Source: Marinomonas posidonica_A
Lineage (GTDB): Bacteria > Pseudomonadota > Gammaproteobacteria > Pseudomonadales > Marinomonadaceae
Assembly (NCBI RefSeq): GCF_043643765.1
Contig: NZ_JBHZSP010000003.1
Location: 186,001-250,000 of the forward strand
Length of the DNA: 64,000 nucleotides
Direction of reading: 5' to 3'
In this document: positions 8,524-17,636 of the stretch, piece after piece
How the letters are laid out: each line of letters opens with the position of its first letter
Position numbering within the stretch: position 1 is the first letter of the stretch
Translations under genes and position numbers: made by a program
The notes under the pieces: model-generated
What the model was told of the DNA's origin: nothing
Seen by the model: the letters and a program-made list of their open reading frames with translations, nothing else
Database searches by the model: none

Positions 8524-10026
8524 TTACAGTAAGTAGCTAACGCATAGGCCGCCAACGAGGCTCAATACGATTGTGTATGGCAAGGCCATCCAAACCATTT
8601 TGCCATAAGAAAGGCGCAATAGTGGGGCGATTGCAGAGGTTAGTAAGAATAAAAAAGCCGCTTGTCCGTTCGGTGTTGCCACACTGGGTAAATTAGTCCC
8701 TGTGTTAATGGCTACCGCTAACGTATTGAAGTGTTCGCGACTGATTAAACCACTGTCTAATGCTTCTTTTACTTCACCTATGTACACGGTCGCAACGAAC
8801 ACATTGTCACTGATCGCAGAGAGTAGACCATTCGCAATAAAGAACATGAGAGGTTGGGTTTCCGTTGGCAGATTGAGAACCACATCGATAATGGGCTGGA
8901 ACAAATGCTGCTCGTGAATCACTGAAACAATGGTGAAGAACACCACCAATAAAGCGGTGAAAGGTAAGGCTTCTTCAAAAGCGTGACCGATTTGGTGCTC
9001 TTCTGTTATGCCGTTAAAAGCGGTCAGTAACACGATGACCATTAGGCCGACTAAACCCACTTCAGCGACGTGAAACGCCAGAGACAAAATCAGAATTAAT
9101 GCCACAATGCCTTGGATAATTAATTGGGCTTTATGTCTAGGTGTACTCTTAAGAGATTCTTCTTTTTCGAAGTTCTTTAAAATGTTACGTACGTTCTCAG
9201 GCAAATGAGCGCCGTAGTCAAACCATTTGGTTTTTTCTAGAATAATCACAGTCAATAGACCGCATGCCAGTACAGGCATGGAGATAGGGGCAACTCGCGT
9301 GAAGAACTCTAAAAAGTCCCAGCCCGCCGTTTTGGCGATCAATAAGTTTTGCGGCTCTCCCACCAAAGTAGAAACACCACCCAGTGCGGTACCAATAGCG
9401 CCATGCATCAACAGACTACGTAAAAAAGAGCGAAATTCAGCGAGATCACTTTGGTTTACCGGTAGTATCTTGTCGTCGCTGTTTGGGTTGTGTTTGCCGC
9501 TGCTGGTCTGATCTGAGGCAACCTTGTGGTACACAGAGTAAAAGCCGACGCTGACGCTGATTAATACGGCAGTAACTGTTAAAGCATCTAGAAAGGCAGA
9601 CATCACTGCAGCAGCGAAGCTGAAGACTAAGGAAATAATGACCTTAGAGCGGATTTTTACTAAGAGCTTGTTGAAAATAAACAACAGCATGCCTTGCATA
9701 AAGTAGATGCCCGCCACCATGAACATCAGCAACAATATGACATCGAAGTTTTTAATGACTTCGTGATACACACCATCGCTATTGGTTAGTCCTAATAATA
9801 CCGCTTCTAATGCGATCAAACCGCCAGGCTGTAATGGGTAGCATTTCAATGCCATGGCAAGGGTAAAAATAAACTCGATGATAAGTAACCAACCGGTGAT
9901 GAAAGGCCCTAATGTCACTACTGCAATGGGGTTTAGAATTAAAAAGGCGATCACTACTTGCTTGTACCAGAGAGGCGAACTGCCGAGGAAATTATTTCCC
10001 AGAGCATGGGATATAGAGGTTTTCAT
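8524..10026 (-). CDS. nhaB: Na+/H+ antiporter NhaB
   Basis: A 500-residue polytopic inner-membrane protein matching NhaB, which exchanges external protons for internal sodium. The N-terminus MKTSISHALGNNFLGSSP is the family signature, and later segments include the conserved VSTLVGEPQNLLIA, NGLLSAISDNVFVATVY and AINTGTNLPSVATPNG. About 10-12 hydrophobic segments can be seen. The start is at the ATG read from 10026, with AGGAG at 10033-10037 upstream; a longer reading frame beginning at 10161 has no family match in its first 45 residues. With the NQR sodium pump further along, it fits a marine sodium economy. Confidence 0.96.
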   Translation of the reverse strand: MKTSISHALGNNFLGSSPLWYKQVVIAFLILNPIAVVTLGPFITGWLLIIEFIFTLAMALKCYPLQPGGLIALEAVLLGLTNSDGVYHEVIKNFDVILLLMFMVAGIYFMQGMLLFIFNKLLVKIRSKVIISLVFSFAAAVMSAFLDALTVTAVLISVSVGFYSVYHKVASDQTSSGKHNPNSDDKILPVNQSDLAEFRSFLRSLLMHGAIGTALGGVSTLVGEPQNLLIAKTAGWDFLEFFTRVAPISMPVLACGLLTVIILEKTKWFDYGAHLPENVRNILKNFEKEESLKSTPRHKAQLIIQGIVALILILSLAFHVAEVGLVGLMVIVLLTAFNGITEEHQIGHAFEEALPFTALLVVFFTIVSVIHEQHLFQPIIDVVLNLPTETQPLMFFIANGLLSAISDNVFVATVYIGEVKEALDSGLISREHFNTLAVAINTGTNLPSVATPNGQAAFLFLLTSAIAPLLRLSYGKMVWMALPYTIVLSLVGGLCVSYLL

Positions 10027-10192
10027 TAAGAGCTCCTTAAACGTAACTTGTGTGCAAGTTTTTTGCTTATTTTTAGATGCGCTGAATAATAAGGGATAAA
10101 CAAGCTTGTATCTACGGTGAAAATGCATAAAAACCATTGTTATTTGCGTTTCATACCCCATTATTACAAAGACTTATAGAATTTAGAGGAAG
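10027..10192. promoter_or_regulatory. Divergent promoter region of nhaB and sohB
   Basis: The 166 bases hold the two promoters of divergent genes. The nhaB ribosome site AGGAG (minus strand) lies at 10033-10037, and sohB has GAGGAAG just before 10193. No operator was recognised. Confidence 0.45.
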
Positions 10193-11239
10193 ATGATGTT
10201 GGAATTTCTAACGGACTATGCCGGTTTTTTGTTGAAGTTGGTCAGTGTCGCTATCGTGATTGGTGTATTGCTGGCGATGGTCGCAAATGGAAAACGTAAA
10301 TCGCAGCCAGGCAGTTTGTCGGTGACTAAGCTGAATGAAAATTACGATTCCATGAAAGACGACTTGGATCGTCAATTGCTCGATAAGAAAACACTAAAAA
10401 GCCAGTTGAAAGAAAAGAAGAAGCAAGAAAAGCTAGAGAAAAAAGCCAATAAGAAGGCTCTGAAGGAAACCGAAGAAGCGCCGAAAAAACGCCTTTATGT
10501 GTTGGACTTCGATGGTGATATTAAAGCCTCAGCTGTGGCGTCAATGCGCGAAGAAATTACCGCTATATTGAGTGTGGCGACGGCAAAAGATGAAGTGGTC
10601 GTGCGTCTTGAAAGTGGTGGTGGTATGGTCCACAGCTACGGTCTAGCGGCGTCTCAATTGCAGCGTATTCGTGAAGCGAACATTCCCTTGACGATTTGTG
10701 TCGACAAGGTGGCCGCCAGTGGTGGTTATATGATGGCGTGTGTCGCCAATAAAATTGTCGCGGCGCCTTTTGCCATTTTGGGGTCGATTGGTGTGGTGGC
10801 TCAAGTGCCTAACGTTCACCGTCTGTTGGATAAGAGTTTGATTGACGTGGAGCTTCATACAGCTGGCAAATACAAGCGTACTTTGACTATGTTGGGTAAA
10901 AACACCGATGAAGGACGTGAAAAATTCAAACAAGACCTAGAAGACACTCATGGTTTGTTTAAGCGCTTTGTATCAGAGCAGCGCCCTCAGCTTGATATTG
11001 AAGAGATCGCAACGGGCGATACTTGGTATGGGCGTGAAGCGCTGGAAAATAAATTGGTTGATGACGTTATGACCAGTGATGCTTATTTGGTGGCGCAATA
11101 TAAAGATTCAGAAGTTGTGCAGGTGTCTTATAAGCAGCCGAAAGGCATGGCCGAACGTTTTGGTTTGTCTGTATTTTCAGCGTTTGAACAAAAAGCGGTT
11201 ACTTGGCTTGGTAAGTTGACTCAATCACGAGGCTTCTAA
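10193..11239 (+). CDS. sohB: Inner-membrane S49 peptidase SohB
   Basis: A 348-residue membrane-anchored protease of the SppA/SohB type. One transmembrane helix near residues 12-30 is followed by a highly charged Lys/Glu coiled-coil segment (about 60-100) and the S49 domain. The catalytic Ser lies in VAASGGYMMAC, and the following AAPFAILGSIGVVAQ block is the family signature. Length matches E. coli SohB. SohB is thought to degrade signal peptides or misfolded periplasmic proteins; its substrates are uncertain. An ATG three bases further on (10196) is an equally possible start. Confidence 0.93.
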   Translation: MMLEFLTDYAGFLLKLVSVAIVIGVLLAMVANGKRKSQPGSLSVTKLNENYDSMKDDLDRQLLDKKTLKSQLKEKKKQEKLEKKANKKALKETEEAPKKRLYVLDFDGDIKASAVASMREEITAILSVATAKDEVVVRLESGGGMVHSYGLAASQLQRIREANIPLTICVDKVAASGGYMMACVANKIVAAPFAILGSIGVVAQVPNVHRLLDKSLIDVELHTAGKYKRTLTMLGKNTDEGREKFKQDLEDTHGLFKRFVSEQRPQLDIEEIATGDTWYGREALENKLVDDVMTSDAYLVAQYKDSEVVQVSYKQPKGMAERFGLSVFSAFEQKAVTWLGKLTQSRGF

Positions 11240-11250
11240 ACACGCTAAGA

Positions 11251-11287
11251 ACAAAAAGTCGCCCTGTTTGTTGCGGCGGCTTTTTAT
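11251..11287 (+). terminator. Terminator after sohB
   Basis: An A-rich lead, AGTCGCC (near 11257-11263), an 11-base loop and GGCGGCT followed by a T-run ending near 11285. One G-T pair is needed in the stem. Confidence 0.75.
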
Positions 11288-11515
11288 CCGCGCTTGGTAT
11301 TTATTCTTCTCCCTTTGCCTGTCATCCTGACTGACGTTGATGCTATTCGGACCTTGTTATGATTTCCTTTTCTAAGTAGAAATACTGAATTCTGCTACGT
11401 AGTTTTTCCTTGTGTGTCGGTATTCGTACGAATTGTTTACACTTTTTATACGGGCGATGATCCATCCTGCTTGATCCAAACAATAAAAAAACAAGACAAC
11501 AGGATGATAAAAACA
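11288..11515 (+). promoter_or_regulatory. TRAP operon upstream region with two perfect palindromes
   Basis: No gene is seen here. Two perfect palindromes lie 19 bases apart: CTACGTAG at 11395-11402 and ATTCGTACGAAT at 11422-11433. The second is directly followed by TGTTTACACTTTTTATACG, in which TTATAC or TATACG (about 11446-11452) could be a -10 element, placing the palindrome over the -35 region. It is a candidate operator or activator site for the TRAP operon. No sigma-54 -24/-12 pair was found. Confidence 0.45.
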
Positions 11516-12601
11516 ATGAAGTCCTTAAAATTGACAACCCTTGTTGCTGCAACCGCAGTAACGCTAAGTGCGATTTCTCTGCCTGCCTTTGCTGCTGACA
11601 GAGTCTATAAACTGAAAATGGCCGAAACTTGGTCATCTAACTTTCCGATTTTTGGTGATGCGCCACGTAACATGGCTCGTATTGCTGATGAAATGTCGAA
11701 TGGCCGTTTGAAAATCACCATCGATTCTGCCAACAAACACAAAGCGCCTTTAGGTGTGTTTGATATGGTTCGTTCTGGTCAATATGACATGGGTCACTCT
11801 GCGTCTTATTACTGGAAAGGCAAAGTGCCTAACACCTTATATTTCACAACCATGCCATTTGGTATGATCACCCCAGAACAATACGGCTGGTTCTACTACG
11901 GCGGTGGTATGGACTTGATGCAAAAAGTCTATAAACCATTCGGTTTGTTGTCTTTCCCTGGTGGTAATACGGGCAACCAAATGGGCGGCTGGTTTCAAAA
12001 AGAAATCAATTCTTTGGATGACCTGAAAGGTCTGAAGATGCGTATTCCTGGTTTTGCTGGTGAAGTGCTAGCGAAGTTAGGCGCTAAGCCAACCAATATT
12101 GCCTCTGGCGAGCTGTACACCGCTTTAGAGCGTCGTACTATCGATGCACTTGAGTGGGTGGGTCCTTCCCTTGATTTGCGCATGGGTTTCCACAAAATTG
12201 CACCTTACTACTACACAGGTTGGCATGAGCCAGCAACTGAGCTTCAATTCCTAGTGAATGAACGTACTTGGAAGAAATTACCAGACGATCTGCGTGAAAT
12301 CCTTCGTACGTCGATGAAGTTAGCCTCTTATGATATGTACATTCAGTCTTATCATGAAAGTGCTGAAAACTGGGCGACGATGAAAACGGAATACCCGAAT
12401 GTTCAGGTAAAAACCTTTCCGAAAGACGTGTTGCTGGCAATGAGAAAAGCCAACCAAGAGCTGCTTGATGAAAAAGCCGCGGAAGATCCTTTGGCGAAAG
12501 AAATTCTGGACTCTCAAGCAGACTACCTGAAAAAGGTACGTGTTTGGACCAACATTTCTGATCGCGCCTACCTTGATAGTGTTGATAGCCTAGCAGAATA
12601 A
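11516..12601 (+). CDS. dctP: TRAP transporter substrate-binding protein DctP
   Basis: A 361-residue periplasmic solute receptor. The signal peptide (MKSLKLTTLVAATAVTLSA then AFA before the cleavage at AD) is clear when starting at the ATG at 11516; the upstream ATG at 11504 lacks a ribosome site. The mature protein has the DctP fold, with the conserved Arg of LKMRIPGFAGEVL that usually binds a carboxylate and the segment ALEWVGP followed by YYYTGWHEP. Those segments resemble the TakP-type receptors that bind 2-oxo acids, so an organic or 2-oxo acid ligand is inferred but not proven. dctQ and dctM follow. Confidence 0.9.
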   Translation: MKSLKLTTLVAATAVTLSAISLPAFAADRVYKLKMAETWSSNFPIFGDAPRNMARIADEMSNGRLKITIDSANKHKAPLGVFDMVRSGQYDMGHSASYYWKGKVPNTLYFTTMPFGMITPEQYGWFYYGGGMDLMQKVYKPFGLLSFPGGNTGNQMGGWFQKEINSLDDLKGLKMRIPGFAGEVLAKLGAKPTNIASGELYTALERRTIDALEWVGPSLDLRMGFHKIAPYYYTGWHEPATELQFLVNERTWKKLPDDLREILRTSMKLASYDMYIQSYHESAENWATMKTEYPNVQVKTFPKDVLLAMRKANQELLDEKAAEDPLAKEILDSQADYLKKVRVWTNISDRAYLDSVDSLAE

Positions 12602-12657
12602 AACCTCTAAGCAGGGCGGATGGTCACCATTCGCCTTATTTTGTATAGGAGTTCGTA

Positions 12658-13197
12658 ATGTTTTTAATCCACTTAGAGCGTGGCATTACTCGTTTTTCAA
12701 ATGCGCTTGGTATGGTTTCAACCATATTGTTCATTGCTTTGCTGTTCAATGTTTTTTACGACGTGTTAATGCGCTATGCCTTCAATGATGTGTCCATTGC
12801 GATGCAAGAGTTAGAGTGGCATTTATACGCTGCTATTTTCTTGTTAGGCATTCCTTACGGGATACAGCATGGTGGTCATGTCCGCGTTGATTTGATCTAT
12901 GAAAATTTAACCATTCGCGGTAAAGCTTGGATCGATTTGTTTGGCTGTGTGTTCTTCCTAATGCCATTCACCTTGTTGGTTGGCTATTACGGCATAAGCT
13001 TTTCTCATGAAGCTTTTTTGCTCGGTGAAACCAGTGGTGATCCAGGTGGTTTGCCTTATCGGTGGATTATAAAAGCGGTTATCCCTTTTGCCTTTTTCTC
13101 CATGGCGATTACTGGTCTTGGCATGATTATTCGCTGCATCAATGTGCTGCGAGGCGTGAGCGAAGAAGGTTTCTCACATCCGCCAATTCAGCATTAA
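12658..13197 (+). CDS. dctQ: TRAP transporter small permease DctQ
   Basis: A 179-residue membrane protein with four predicted helices, the DctQ pattern: a first helix about 18-40, RYAFNDVSIAMQELEWHLYA in the conserved early loop, a second with FLLGIPYGIQHGGHVRVDLIY, a third about 100-120, and a fourth near 138-160. DctQ forms the membrane complex with DctM and is required for solute uptake driven by the sodium gradient. The ATG at 12658 follows AGGAG at a normal spacing. Confidence 0.9.
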   Translation: MFLIHLERGITRFSNALGMVSTILFIALLFNVFYDVLMRYAFNDVSIAMQELEWHLYAAIFLLGIPYGIQHGGHVRVDLIYENLTIRGKAWIDLFGCVFFLMPFTLLVGYYGISFSHEAFLLGETSGDPGGLPYRWIIKAVIPFAFFSMAITGLGMIIRCINVLRGVSEEGFSHPPIQH

Positions 13198-13230
13198 TTC
13201 TGGTCACCATTTTAAACTTGTAGGTTGTTT

Positions 13231-14520
13231 ATGATTGGTATAATCATGTTTTTTGTTGCTCTGGTAATGCTATTACTGGGCTTCCCTGTTGCTTTTACCT
13301 TTGGTGGTATTGCTTTGATCTTTGGTGTCTTTGCCGAAGGTTTTGATATGTTTGCCTTTATGCCGTTCCGTATCCAAAGTTATATGGAAAATACGGTCAT
13401 GATGGCGGTGCCTTTATTTGTCTTCATGGGCATCGTGCTGCAAAAGACACGATTGGCTGAGCAGTTACTTGAAGCCATGGGCAAACTGTTTGGTGGTGTT
13501 CGTGGCGGTTTGGCCATTTCGACTATTTTAGTTGGTGCTTTATTAGCGGCGTCAACTGGGGTAGTAGGGGCGAGTGTGGTGGCCATGGGGTTGATCTCTT
13601 TGCCGGTCATGCTGAAGTACAATTACAACAAGTCCTTAGCTTGTGGCACGATTTGCGCGTCAGGTACCTTAGGGCAAATTATTCCACCATCGATTATTTT
13701 GATCATACTCGGTGATGTATTGGGGATTCCAGTAGGGGATTTGTTTCAAGCCGCTCTCATGCCGGGTATGGTGTTGATTGGCTGTTACATCGCGTATATT
13801 TTGATTTTAACCTTTTTGAACCCTGATATGGCGCCAGCCATGCCTCAGGATTTGGATAAGGAAACTCGCGCGCAACAAATTCGCAGTGCTTTGAAAGCCA
13901 TTATTCCGCCTTTGGCTTTGGTGTTAATTGTATTGGGTTCCATTTTTACGGGCATTGCGACGCCAACTGAGTCCTCTGCGCTAGGTGGTGTTGGTGCCAT
14001 TGTTTTGGCGTTAATTTATCGTCAATTTAGTTGGAAAATGCTCTATGACAGTGGTCTAGAAACGGTCAAAGTCACTGCGATGGTGTTTGCTATCTTGATG
14101 GGGGCGACCGCTTTTTCCATGGCCTTCAGTTACACTGGCGGCGATTACATAGTGGAAGAGGCTTTGTTGAGCTTACCGGGTGAGAAGTGGGGATTTATCA
14201 TTTTGGCCATGATCGCCATTTTGATATTGGGCTTCTTTATCGACTTCGTTGAAATTGCTTTTATTATCGTGCCGATTCTGGCTCCTGTTGCGGAAGCTTT
14301 GGGCATTAATATGGTGTGGTTCGCGATCTTGATTGCAATGAATTTGCAGACATCTTTCTTAACGCCACCTTTTGGATTCAGTTTGTTTTATTTGAAAGGG
14401 GTTGCACCCAGTTCAGTCAGGACAACGGACATCTATAAAGGGGTGACGCCGTTTATTCTGATTCAAATTCTTGTCTTGGCCAGTATTATGGTATTTCCTG
14501 GTTGGTATGGAATGAATTAG
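13231..14520 (+). CDS. dctM: TRAP transporter large permease DctM
   Basis: A 429-residue protein with about 12 hydrophobic segments. It carries DctM signatures such as MAVPLFVFMGIVLQ, STGVVGASVVAMGLISLPVML and CASGTLGQIIPPSIILIILG, and LTPPFGFSLFYLKGVAP near the end. It is the sodium-coupled translocation subunit of the tripartite transporter. The ATG at 13231 is preferred over a TTG two codons earlier because TAGG lies six bases before it. The operon is closed by a terminator 30 bases downstream. Confidence 0.93.
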   Translation: MIGIIMFFVALVMLLLGFPVAFTFGGIALIFGVFAEGFDMFAFMPFRIQSYMENTVMMAVPLFVFMGIVLQKTRLAEQLLEAMGKLFGGVRGGLAISTILVGALLAASTGVVGASVVAMGLISLPVMLKYNYNKSLACGTICASGTLGQIIPPSIILIILGDVLGIPVGDLFQAALMPGMVLIGCYIAYILILTFLNPDMAPAMPQDLDKETRAQQIRSALKAIIPPLALVLIVLGSIFTGIATPTESSALGGVGAIVLALIYRQFSWKMLYDSGLETVKVTAMVFAILMGATAFSMAFSYTGGDYIVEEALLSLPGEKWGFIILAMIAILILGFFIDFVEIAFIIVPILAPVAEALGINMVWFAILIAMNLQTSFLTPPFGFSLFYLKGVAPSSVRTTDIYKGVTPFILIQILVLASIMVFPGWYGMN

Positions 14521-14550
14521 ACTTAACCTATTCGTAAAGCACGATGTGTA

Positions 14551-14573
14551 AGCGGGTTTTGGCCCGCTTTTTC
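14551..14573 (+). terminator. Terminator after the TRAP operon
   Basis: AGCGGG (14551-14556) and CCCGCT (14563-14568) enclose a six-base loop, followed by five T. It separates the transporter from the two-component genes. Confidence 0.8.
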
Positions 14574-14647
14574 GCATTTTTACTTAACCGGTTTAATGTG
14601 TTGTGGCGGTTTGAGCGGCGCATAAAAATAAGAAATAAGGTGGTTTC

Positions 14648-16003
14648 GTGGGTCTAAAAAGTAAAATTATCTTACTTGCCATCGCCCCTTTGATTGCTGC
14701 GACGACGATCATTACCTATTTGGGCTTACAATCGGCCCGTGATTTGGCTTCTCAAGAGCTGTCTATCTACGAATTTAATTTGGTCAATGCTAAAAAGCAG
14801 GCGTTAAAAAATCACGTCAATATTGCCATGTCTGCGATTTTGCCAATACTTGAGAATACGGCTTTAACAGAGCAAGAAGCGCAATCTCAGGTGAAGGATA
14901 TTCTGGCCAATTTGAGTTATGAAGACGACGGCTATTTTTTTGCTTACGAAATGACCGGGGTGAATTTAGTGCATCCTACTCAGCCGGATTTTGTGGGTAA
15001 AAACTTGTGGGATTTTCAGGATCGCTCAGGAAATTTCTTGATACAAGGTTTAATTCGCGCAGCACAAGCAGGTGGTGGCTATCATAGATACATTTGGGAA
15101 AAGCCACCGTTAATGATTCAGGAAGATAAAATTGGCTATGTGGTGGCGATCGATCGTTGGGATTGGATGATGGGTACTGGCTTATACTTAGACGATGTCT
15201 ACGCTGAGTTGGCCAAAACCCAAGCGATTATGAATGATAATATTCAGCGCAGTTTTATCAGTGTCATTATTGTGGTCGTTATTACCGTGATTTTGGTGAT
15301 TTTACTTGGGTTGGCGATTAACCTTCATGAACACAAATTAGCGGACTCCCGTTTGAAGGAAGTGGCGCAGCGTTTTATGCGTTTGCAGGTCAATGAGCGC
15401 CGTGGTTTTTCTCGAGAATTGCATGATGGAATTAATCAGTTGTTGGTGAGCTGTAAATTTCGCATTGAGTTGGCGGGTAATAAGCTCAAGCGAGAGCATG
15501 ATAAAGACATAGTACAGCAGGAGCTCGTCAAAGCGAGTGATGTCATCGGTCAGACAATCAATGAAGTGCGGCAAATTTCACATAATTTGCGTCCCACTTT
15601 GTTGGACGATCTCGGTCTAGATACGGCATTGAAAGCGCTGATTGATCAATTTACGGAACGAACAGGGATTGAGGTGGAATATCATTTTCAGGTGCCGACT
15701 AAGTTACCTGACGAAATTGAGATTACCCTGTATCGACTGACTCAAGAGTCGTTAACCAATATTGAAAAACACGCTCATGCGACTTTGATTGAATTGCAAG
15801 TCTGGCAATCTGATCGATATATTGTCTTTGAGTGTTTGGACAATGGTAGGGGCTTCTCTCATAAAGGGGAATTATCTTCTGGCATTGGACTGATCAATAT
15901 GCGAGAGCGATTAGAGTTGATTGGTGGTGATTTTATATTGGAATCTCAGCGTGGCAAGGGTACTAAGGTGCATGCTTCATTGCCGCTGGAGAAATCATTT
16001 TAG
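14648..16003 (+). CDS. Cache-domain sensor histidine kinase (HisKA_3 type)
   Basis: A 451-residue membrane kinase. Transmembrane helices lie at about 7-27 and 203-224, enclosing a periplasmic Cache_2-like domain with DDGYFFAYEMTG, VGKNLWDFQDRSGN and WDWMMGTGLYLDDVY. The cytoplasmic part has the HisKA_3 phospho-acceptor His259 in RELHDGINQLL, an N-box TQESLTNIEKHAHA and ATP lid motifs DNGRGF and GIGLINMRERL. It should phosphorylate the adjacent response regulator. Cache_2 domains of this type often bind small organic acids, so it probably senses the TRAP substrate; this is inferred from position. The start is GTG at 14648. Confidence 0.88.
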   Translation: MGLKSKIILLAIAPLIAATTIITYLGLQSARDLASQELSIYEFNLVNAKKQALKNHVNIAMSAILPILENTALTEQEAQSQVKDILANLSYEDDGYFFAYEMTGVNLVHPTQPDFVGKNLWDFQDRSGNFLIQGLIRAAQAGGGYHRYIWEKPPLMIQEDKIGYVVAIDRWDWMMGTGLYLDDVYAELAKTQAIMNDNIQRSFISVIIVVVITVILVILLGLAINLHEHKLADSRLKEVAQRFMRLQVNERRGFSRELHDGINQLLVSCKFRIELAGNKLKREHDKDIVQQELVKASDVIGQTINEVRQISHNLRPTLLDDLGLDTALKALIDQFTERTGIEVEYHFQVPTKLPDEIEITLYRLTQESLTNIEKHAHATLIELQVWQSDRYIVFECLDNGRGFSHKGELSSGIGLINMRERLELIGGDFILESQRGKGTKVHASLPLEKSF

Positions 16004-16027
16004 CAGATCAAAAAAAGAGCGATAAAA

Positions 16028-16660
16028 ATGACAAAAAAAATCCGCGTTCTCTTAGTTGATGATCATATGTTGGTGCTGGATGGGCTGCAAGCGCGTTTGG
16101 AACTGGAAGATAATATCGACATCATAGCGACAGCTTCAAATGGTTTGGAAGCCTTAGAAAAAGCCCATGAATCAAACCCGGATTTGATCTTAATGGATGT
16201 TTCTATGCCTGTGTTAAATGGCTTAGAAGCGACGAAACGCTTTAAGGCTGAGTTGCCAAGCGTTAAAATTTTAATGCTCAGCATGCATCATGATAAAGAG
16301 TATATTTTGTCGCTGATCCAATCTGGCGCTAATGGCTACATACTCAAAGACGTGTCTTCTGAGGAGTTGGTGCAAGCGATTAATACGGTTTATCAGGGCG
16401 GAACGTATTTCAGTTCTGGTGCTTCAGATTCCTTGTTTTCCCCTGTCACTGAGTCGAAACGTTATGAAGAATTAACTAAGCGTGAAGTGGCGGTGTTAAA
16501 AGAAGTGGCCATTGGTTTGTCTAATAAGGAAATTGCCCAGTCTTTATCTATTAGCGTGAGAACAGTCGAAACTCACCGTCAGAATCTAAAGAATAAATTG
16601 GACATTCATACTTCTGCTGGGTTAATCAAATACGCTATAGAGCACGAATTAATTGATTGA
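16028..16660 (+). CDS. NarL/FixJ-family response regulator
   Basis: A 210-residue regulator with a receiver domain (acidic pair DD at 11-12, phospho-acceptor Asp57 in LILMDVSMP, Lys in GYILKDVSS) and a C-terminal LuxR-type helix-turn-helix (LTKREVAVLKEVAIGLSNKE, then RTVETHRQNLKNKL). It is 24 bases downstream of the kinase and clearly its partner. NarL-type regulators bind inverted or tandem short sites, so the palindromes upstream of dctP are candidate targets. No other target is visible. Confidence 0.92.
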   Translation: MTKKIRVLLVDDHMLVLDGLQARLELEDNIDIIATASNGLEALEKAHESNPDLILMDVSMPVLNGLEATKRFKAELPSVKILMLSMHHDKEYILSLIQSGANGYILKDVSSEELVQAINTVYQGGTYFSSGASDSLFSPVTESKRYEELTKREVAVLKEVAIGLSNKEIAQSLSISVRTVETHRQNLKNKLDIHTSAGLIKYAIEHELID

Positions 16661-16668
16661 GGCTTTGT

Positions 16669-16718
16669 GATCTTGTTTGTCTTATTGCGCTGTCACAACA
16701 AGACAAACAAGGTCTTTT
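16669..16718 (+). terminator. Bidirectional terminator between the response regulator and csiV
   Basis: CTTGTTTGTCTT (16672-16683) is the perfect complement of AAGACAAACAAG (16700-16711), with a 16-base loop and GTCTTTTTC after it. The neighbouring genes converge. Confidence 0.75.
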
Positions 16719-16745
16719 TCGCTGGAGGATAAGGCGTCGGAAGCG

Positions 16746-17636
16746 CTATTCGCTTGGCGCAATTTGCAGCGGAGCGGTAATCGCCTGAGGTCGAGTGAGC
16801 TCATTGGTACTGTTTAACGTATCAAATGTGAGGCTTTGGCCCGTTTCAGGGGACATGGTTTTAAGGACAATTTTTTCAACGGCTTCTTCTAGTGCTAGCG
16901 GTTGAAAATACAGCAGCGTCCCAATGGTCGGGTGGTCTAAGTAGTTGAGTTTTTTGCTGGCGGTCTTGTTGTGTATGTCGAGTGTTAAAACAAGGGCGGG
17001 TTCAAAGGCTTTCAAATCTTTAGTGTTCGCTTGCTCAGATGCTTGGTTAGACTCCTGATTGGAGAAGAATAGGCGGTTTTGATTCTCGTCAATGGGGAGG
17101 GATGCATCCGGTTGGGTGAAACTATCAAATAAAAAGTGCTTGTATTGAATGTCTGATTCTAAGTAACGACCCAGTTTGATATGAATGTCGCCAGTCAATT
17201 CTGGGTAACCATCTTTTATTTCGTCGCTGTGAAACGATTTTTCAATGGTGTCACCAGGGTGTCGAAAGATCAAAGTCCATTGTTGATTCGATAAAATTCG
17301 AACATGCTGTCCTAATTTCGCTGCAATTTTGACCAATGGCTCAGGTAAGCCAGGCTGGCTTGCAGGTTCGGTCACTTCATTTTCTGTGACATTGGTTGGT
17401 GTTTCCTGTGTTGTCGCCGACGCATCGGTCATTGTTTCCGCGAGACGAAATAGACCTTCCGTAGTGAGGATGTTCTTGTAGTCAATTTGCTCACTGGTTT
17501 GATCATCTGGCCAAATGAAGGTGACGATGTAACCTTCATAGGCTCTGGCCGTATCAGGGTCGATGGGCTCATCAATCGCTTGACTTTGACTGCTGATAAA
17601 AAGCAGCGTGAAAAGAGTAAAGGCTAATTTTTTCAA
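16746..17636 (-). CDS. csiV: CsiV-family (DUF2803) envelope protein
   Basis: A 296-residue exported protein: signal peptide MKKLAFTLFTLLFISSQSQA with cleavage after QSQA. The N-terminal EGYIVTFIWPD strand and the later VRILSNQQWTLIFRHPG segment fit the CsiV family, which in Vibrio helps activate penicillin-binding protein 1a with LpoA. It is assigned largely from these segments and from its place downstream of mfd, where CsiV relatives often lie. The start appears to be TTG (17636-17634), overlapping the mfd stop as TTGA, so it is translated by coupling to mfd. The protein has a Thr/Glu-rich linker at about 70-100. Confidence 0.65.
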   Translation of the reverse strand: MKKLAFTLFTLLFISSQSQAIDEPIDPDTARAYEGYIVTFIWPDDQTSEQIDYKNILTTEGLFRLAETMTDASATTQETPTNVTENEVTEPASQPGLPEPLVKIAAKLGQHVRILSNQQWTLIFRHPGDTIEKSFHSDEIKDGYPELTGDIHIKLGRYLESDIQYKHFLFDSFTQPDASLPIDENQNRLFFSNQESNQASEQANTKDLKAFEPALVLTLDIHNKTASKKLNYLDHPTIGTLLYFQPLALEEAVEKIVLKTMSPETGQSLTFDTLNSTNELTRPQAITAPLQIAPSE

